DNA from: Notolepis coatsorum
Lineage: Eukaryota; Chordata; Actinopteri; Aulopiformes; Paralepididae
Length of the DNA stretch: 64,000 nucleotides
Assembly (NCBI GenBank): GCA_963971535.1
Contig: OZ020592.1
Coordinates: 50,022,507-50,086,506, forward strand
Reading direction: 5' to 3'
The notes beneath the pieces were generated by a model. That model was not told where the DNA came from. It worked only from the letters and a program-made list of their open reading frames with translations, and did not search any database. Positions 61,020 to 64,000 of this stretch are shown one piece after another. A program made the translations under genes and the position numbers. Within the stretch, counting starts at the first letter, position 1. The number at the start of each line of letters is the position of its first letter.

Positions 61020-61270
61020 TTGGTTTATGTCTTTTAAGGCCATGCTCAAAACCCACCTTTTCGCCATAAAAAAAACCATGAGCTAGTTTTGTATTGTAGT
61101 ATGACTGGTGTATTATGTCCGTCCGTTCTCCATCTGCTTGGTTGGCCTGCATGTATTTCTTTCTGTTTTCGTATTTTTCCTGTCTTTCTGTTTTTCTTTC
61201 TTCCTGGGCTGCGACCCGGGCCGATGTAACTATTGGTTGAGGAGCGCAATATAAATAAATGTATCATATA
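61020..61270 (+). mobile_element. L2-type LINE 3' end
   Basis: cttttaaggccatgctcaaa(acccacctttt) encodes the typical FKAMLKTHLF end. The 3'UTR finishes ttgaggagcgcaatataaat + aaatgtatc, with a tatcata tail. Confidence 0.65.
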
Positions 61271-61429
61271 TCATATCATGTCAGGAGCAAGGTTTCTTCT
61301 ACAAGGTGAAAGACTTTGTCAGTAAACATCTTTCTGTGTTGGTGATGTGCCTTTTCAAGCGTTTCCACTGCGCATCAGTTATACAGTTATTAATCCCAGT
61401 TATTATACTACTTATTATACTTATTTTAT

Positions 61430-61555
61430 ACTTATCTATTTTTATCTAGCACAATTTCTGGAGCAAAACAGAAAGAAGCATTTTATATAAAAGTAGGCCT
61501 ACACTGTATTTTTGTATGACCACTAATAAAGAAACTTGAACTTGAAACTTAAACC
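61430..61555 (+). mobile_element. LINE 3' tail, (cttgaa)n family
   Basis: agcattttatataaaagtag ... tgtatgaccactaataaaga and aacttgaacttgaaactt, same tail as 28875 and 38557. Confidence 0.65.
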
Positions 61556-62025
61556 ATTTGCCATTTAATCCAGGGTGTGTTTGCTTTGTCAATCCGGGGC
61601 CAGGCTAGCGAGTGGGGCCTGTTTAAATTGAAACAGATGAAACATGGCTAATGCCACCTACTGTATGAGTGGGAAGACTGGGTCAAACAACTAGCCCGTT
61701 TGCACGTAGCAACGTTTGTATGGCATTCTTGGCACCAGAGTGAATTTTACTCCCTCACATAACGTTATAGGAGACACTTCAATTGACAAAGAACAACAAA
61801 GAAAAGACATAAGGTGTCTCAACAACAGCTGTTTTACAGAATGTTGTTGTGCATCTTGAAAAATTATCAAACGCAGTTCAGTGGCACCTTCTTTTATTCT
61901 GACGTCCTCATTTCCAGGCTTCGGGGAGTAACAGAATATTTCTTTTTAAACTGTATTCCGATAGTGGCAGAACATATAGGGGTTATTTTTCAGGATACAT
62001 TTTCTTTAAATAATGTAAAATAGGG

Positions 62026-62250
62026 GGCGGCTGGGTGGCGCAGCGGACATTGCGCTTGTCACCAACACAAGAGACACCGGGTTCGACTCCGGCTGTCGGC
62101 GTTGCCTCCGGCTTGGGTCAGTCGTCATACTAACTCAATTGGCAGAGTTAGCGGGTGGAAGTCGATGGGTAATCTGGACGTTGTGGACAGCGACTCCTAC
62201 AGGTCGGTTGGGGACGCCTGCACAGCAGAGACAGGAAATGGCGGGGGTAG
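62026..62250 (+). mobile_element. tRNA-derived SINE (+)
   Basis: Head ggctgggtggcgcagcgg...caccgggttcgactccggct has a clear B-box (62080-62090) and degenerate A-box. The body runs gtcatactaactcaattggc ... gacaggaaatggcgg. Confidence 0.8.
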
Positions 62251-62264
62251 TGTGAGCCTCCCAC

Positions 62265-63959
62265 GTGTGATTTTTTCCCGTAGCCTATGTGTGAGAAGAC
62301 GCTCTCTGATTGGCTAGCCACGTACAGCGAAGACCCTCTCTGATTGGTTTAGCGCCAAAGGGTCTCTTCCGCCTAACCCTAACTGTAACTGAGGGGTACA
62401 ATTCCCTGACTGTATTGATAAGTATGGTATCATTAAACCACTACCGTCTTATGTACATTACTACTGGCCATACAGTACATACAGTTATGATGAACACTTC
62501 CCACAATGACTCGGTTCCACACAAAACTGGATTTAAGTATTTATTAGCAGCAATGATAGTACATAATATACTTTACTTTAGATGCGCTTATAAGGCAAAG
62601 GAATGTGCGTAGGCAAATCAATAACGTATGTCCATTCTCATATTACGCAGGAGATAATAATACAACCTGAATCTTAGGAATTATATCTATGGTACTCTGG
62701 TAATATAGCGGGAGATACTGGTAGGGTCCCTCCGGTCGTAAGCCAGCAAGGGGAGAGGATTTGTCGGTAGTAGAGTCTGGGTCAACGATGATAAAGAGAC
62801 TCCAAGTACAGGAGACAGTGCAATAATCTCTTGATCCGCAGACGAATACAGCTGTTCTCCGTAGCATGCAGCTCCGCATGGAAGAAAGCTAGCCGGCCTC
62901 AGGCTTCTGAGAGACGGGCTCGACGTGGCTCCTCACAGGGTAAATCCCACACAATTGTGGGTGTCGGCGATTCTCCGCTCCATCAATTACAGGACCAAAA
63001 GCAAATATAATCCAGCCGAAAAGGGCTATGCAGTCGTCGGTAGGTTATCCAGTGTACATGATCCACACGGTCCTCGTCTAGGGCCCCTCGGGTGAAAGCG
63101 CCAGGGTAAGCAGCCCAGCCTGGATAAGCACTCTAGCTGGTACGAGGAAACGTTGGTGATGCTGGTCACTGTAGAACGGTAGCCGCATGATACACTATAC
63201 ACAAATAGACTATTACTGACTTAATAGAATAAGTCGAACTCGACGGTACAGCGTTAAACTCTGATACTTCAGTTATTAATTCGCACGCGGTCTCAATGCT
63301 CTATTTGGGGCCAAACAGGCCATACTTCACCGCACGTTGTATCGTGGGTGAGGCTTCAACTTATTGGGTAACTCTACTTCTGTATTCACCTGCGCCGTAT
63401 TTATTCGTTAGGTGAACAAACTAGTACCAGCTTTATTCCTGTCTCATATCCTTGCGCAGAACCGTTCATGTCCAGGCAAATCCCCGGCGGTGACTTTGAA
63501 CCAGACCTTGGAGGTATGGCAATGGCGCCTGGTGGACCGCTGTCCAATAGGAGAATGAAATATTATGGTCTGTACTAGGCTAAAGGGATATTCCGTGTAT
63601 ATGTACAAGGAATACACAAGGGATATCAAACGATATACAAATATTATGCAATATATATCAATCAATAAATATATATATTCGGTTTAATCTGATCCTTCGT
63701 AACACTAACCCTAACCTTAACCCTAACCTTAACCTTAACCTTAACCCTAACCCTAACCTTAACCTTAACCCTAACCCTAACTCTAAGCATAACCCACTTC
63801 GAAAGAGGGCCAAAGCATAACCACTTTGAAGCAGAGAATATATATGTACAAGGTGGAAGAGACCCTTCGGCGCTAAACCAACCAGAGAGGGTCTTCGCTG
63901 TACGCGGCTAGCCAATCAGAGAGCGTCTTCGCACACATAGGCTACAGGAAAAAATCACG
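62265..63959. mobile_element. Inverted-repeat element enclosing telomere-like repeats
   Basis: About 105-bp arms (62265-62370; 63855-63959) share gtagcctatgtgtg.gaagac, gctctctgattggctagcc and gtacagcgaagaccctctct at over 90 percent by eye. The 1.48-kb interior has no ORF of note, and (ccctaa/ccttaa)n at 63701-63784 abuts the right arm. A cctaaccctaac remnant follows the left arm at 62371. Confidence 0.8.
63701..63784. repeat. Interstitial telomere-like (CCCTAA/CCTTAA)n
   Basis: About 14 units, mixing the vertebrate telomeric C-strand ccctaa with ccttaa variants. Confidence 0.95.
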
Positions 63960-64000
63960 GACCACCTCGCCAATGAGAGTCCGCGCTGGCAGGTGAAAAG

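Noticed and set aside
62026-62110. Functional tRNA gene
   Set aside because: B-box is good but the cloverleaf is incomplete and a SINE body follows. The same holds for 25920-25995 and 43337-43407.
63701-63784. Chromosome end
   Set aside because: The repeats are short and degenerate, and are followed by unique sequence and an inverted arm.

Overview
The window is vertebrate nuclear DNA and almost certainly comes from a teleost fish. It carries two multi-exon host genes that face each other tail to tail. Their introns are crowded with fish-type repeats: hAT/Tol2-like elements with 8-bp target duplications, LINEs of the L2/CR1/Rex type and of the L1/Tx1 type, tRNA-derived SINEs, fold-back MITEs, very long CA/GT and CT/GA microsatellites, and GC-rich minisatellites. 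There is one 200-base assembly gap (60621-60820). I see no prokaryotic genes, CRISPR arrays, rRNA genes or functional tRNA genes. The species cannot be named from the sequence.

Left part (+ strand, about 6698-21883): the last ten coding exons of a sarcomeric-type myosin II heavy chain. They encode about 550 residues of the C-terminal coiled-coil rod. The head, neck and first part of the rod lie to the left of the window. The rod aligns end to end with skeletal/cardiac myosins. It then ends in an unusual 51-residue Gly/Ser/Pro-containing tailpiece on its own exon, instead of the few residues usual for vertebrate sarcomeric myosins. The first visible exon has a tandemly duplicated 3' splice site.

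Middle (21884-25621): the convergent intergenic/3'UTR interval. It holds a foldback MITE with perfect 17-bp ends and candidate poly(A) signals for both genes.

Right part (- strand, 25622-58882): the last nine coding exons of gas7 (growth arrest-specific 7). They encode the end of the WW-to-F-BAR linker, the whole F-BAR domain and the stop codon. Upstream exons (the WW domain and any SH3 exon) lie beyond the right edge or in the gap. The most upstream exon seen is one base short of the expected reading frame.

Repeats show clear nesting. The best case is a 6.6-kb L1-type LINE in a gas7 intron (51121-57702). It is itself interrupted by a truncated L2/Rex-type LINE and by a hAT element. Its 15-bp target duplication straddles and copies the 5' splice site of the neighbouring gas7 exon. 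Other cases are an L2 inside a 4.3-kb TTAA-flanked inverted-repeat element (44763-49072), a CR1/L2-like LINE split by three insertions (8238-12472), and a + strand LINE split by two (29765-31930).

The two genes have related themes: a muscle motor filament protein, and a membrane-bending/actin adaptor expressed in neurons and other tissues. Their pairing here reflects old synteny rather than a shared pathway. In mammals GAS7 also neighbours the skeletal myosin cluster, but in a different relative orientation.
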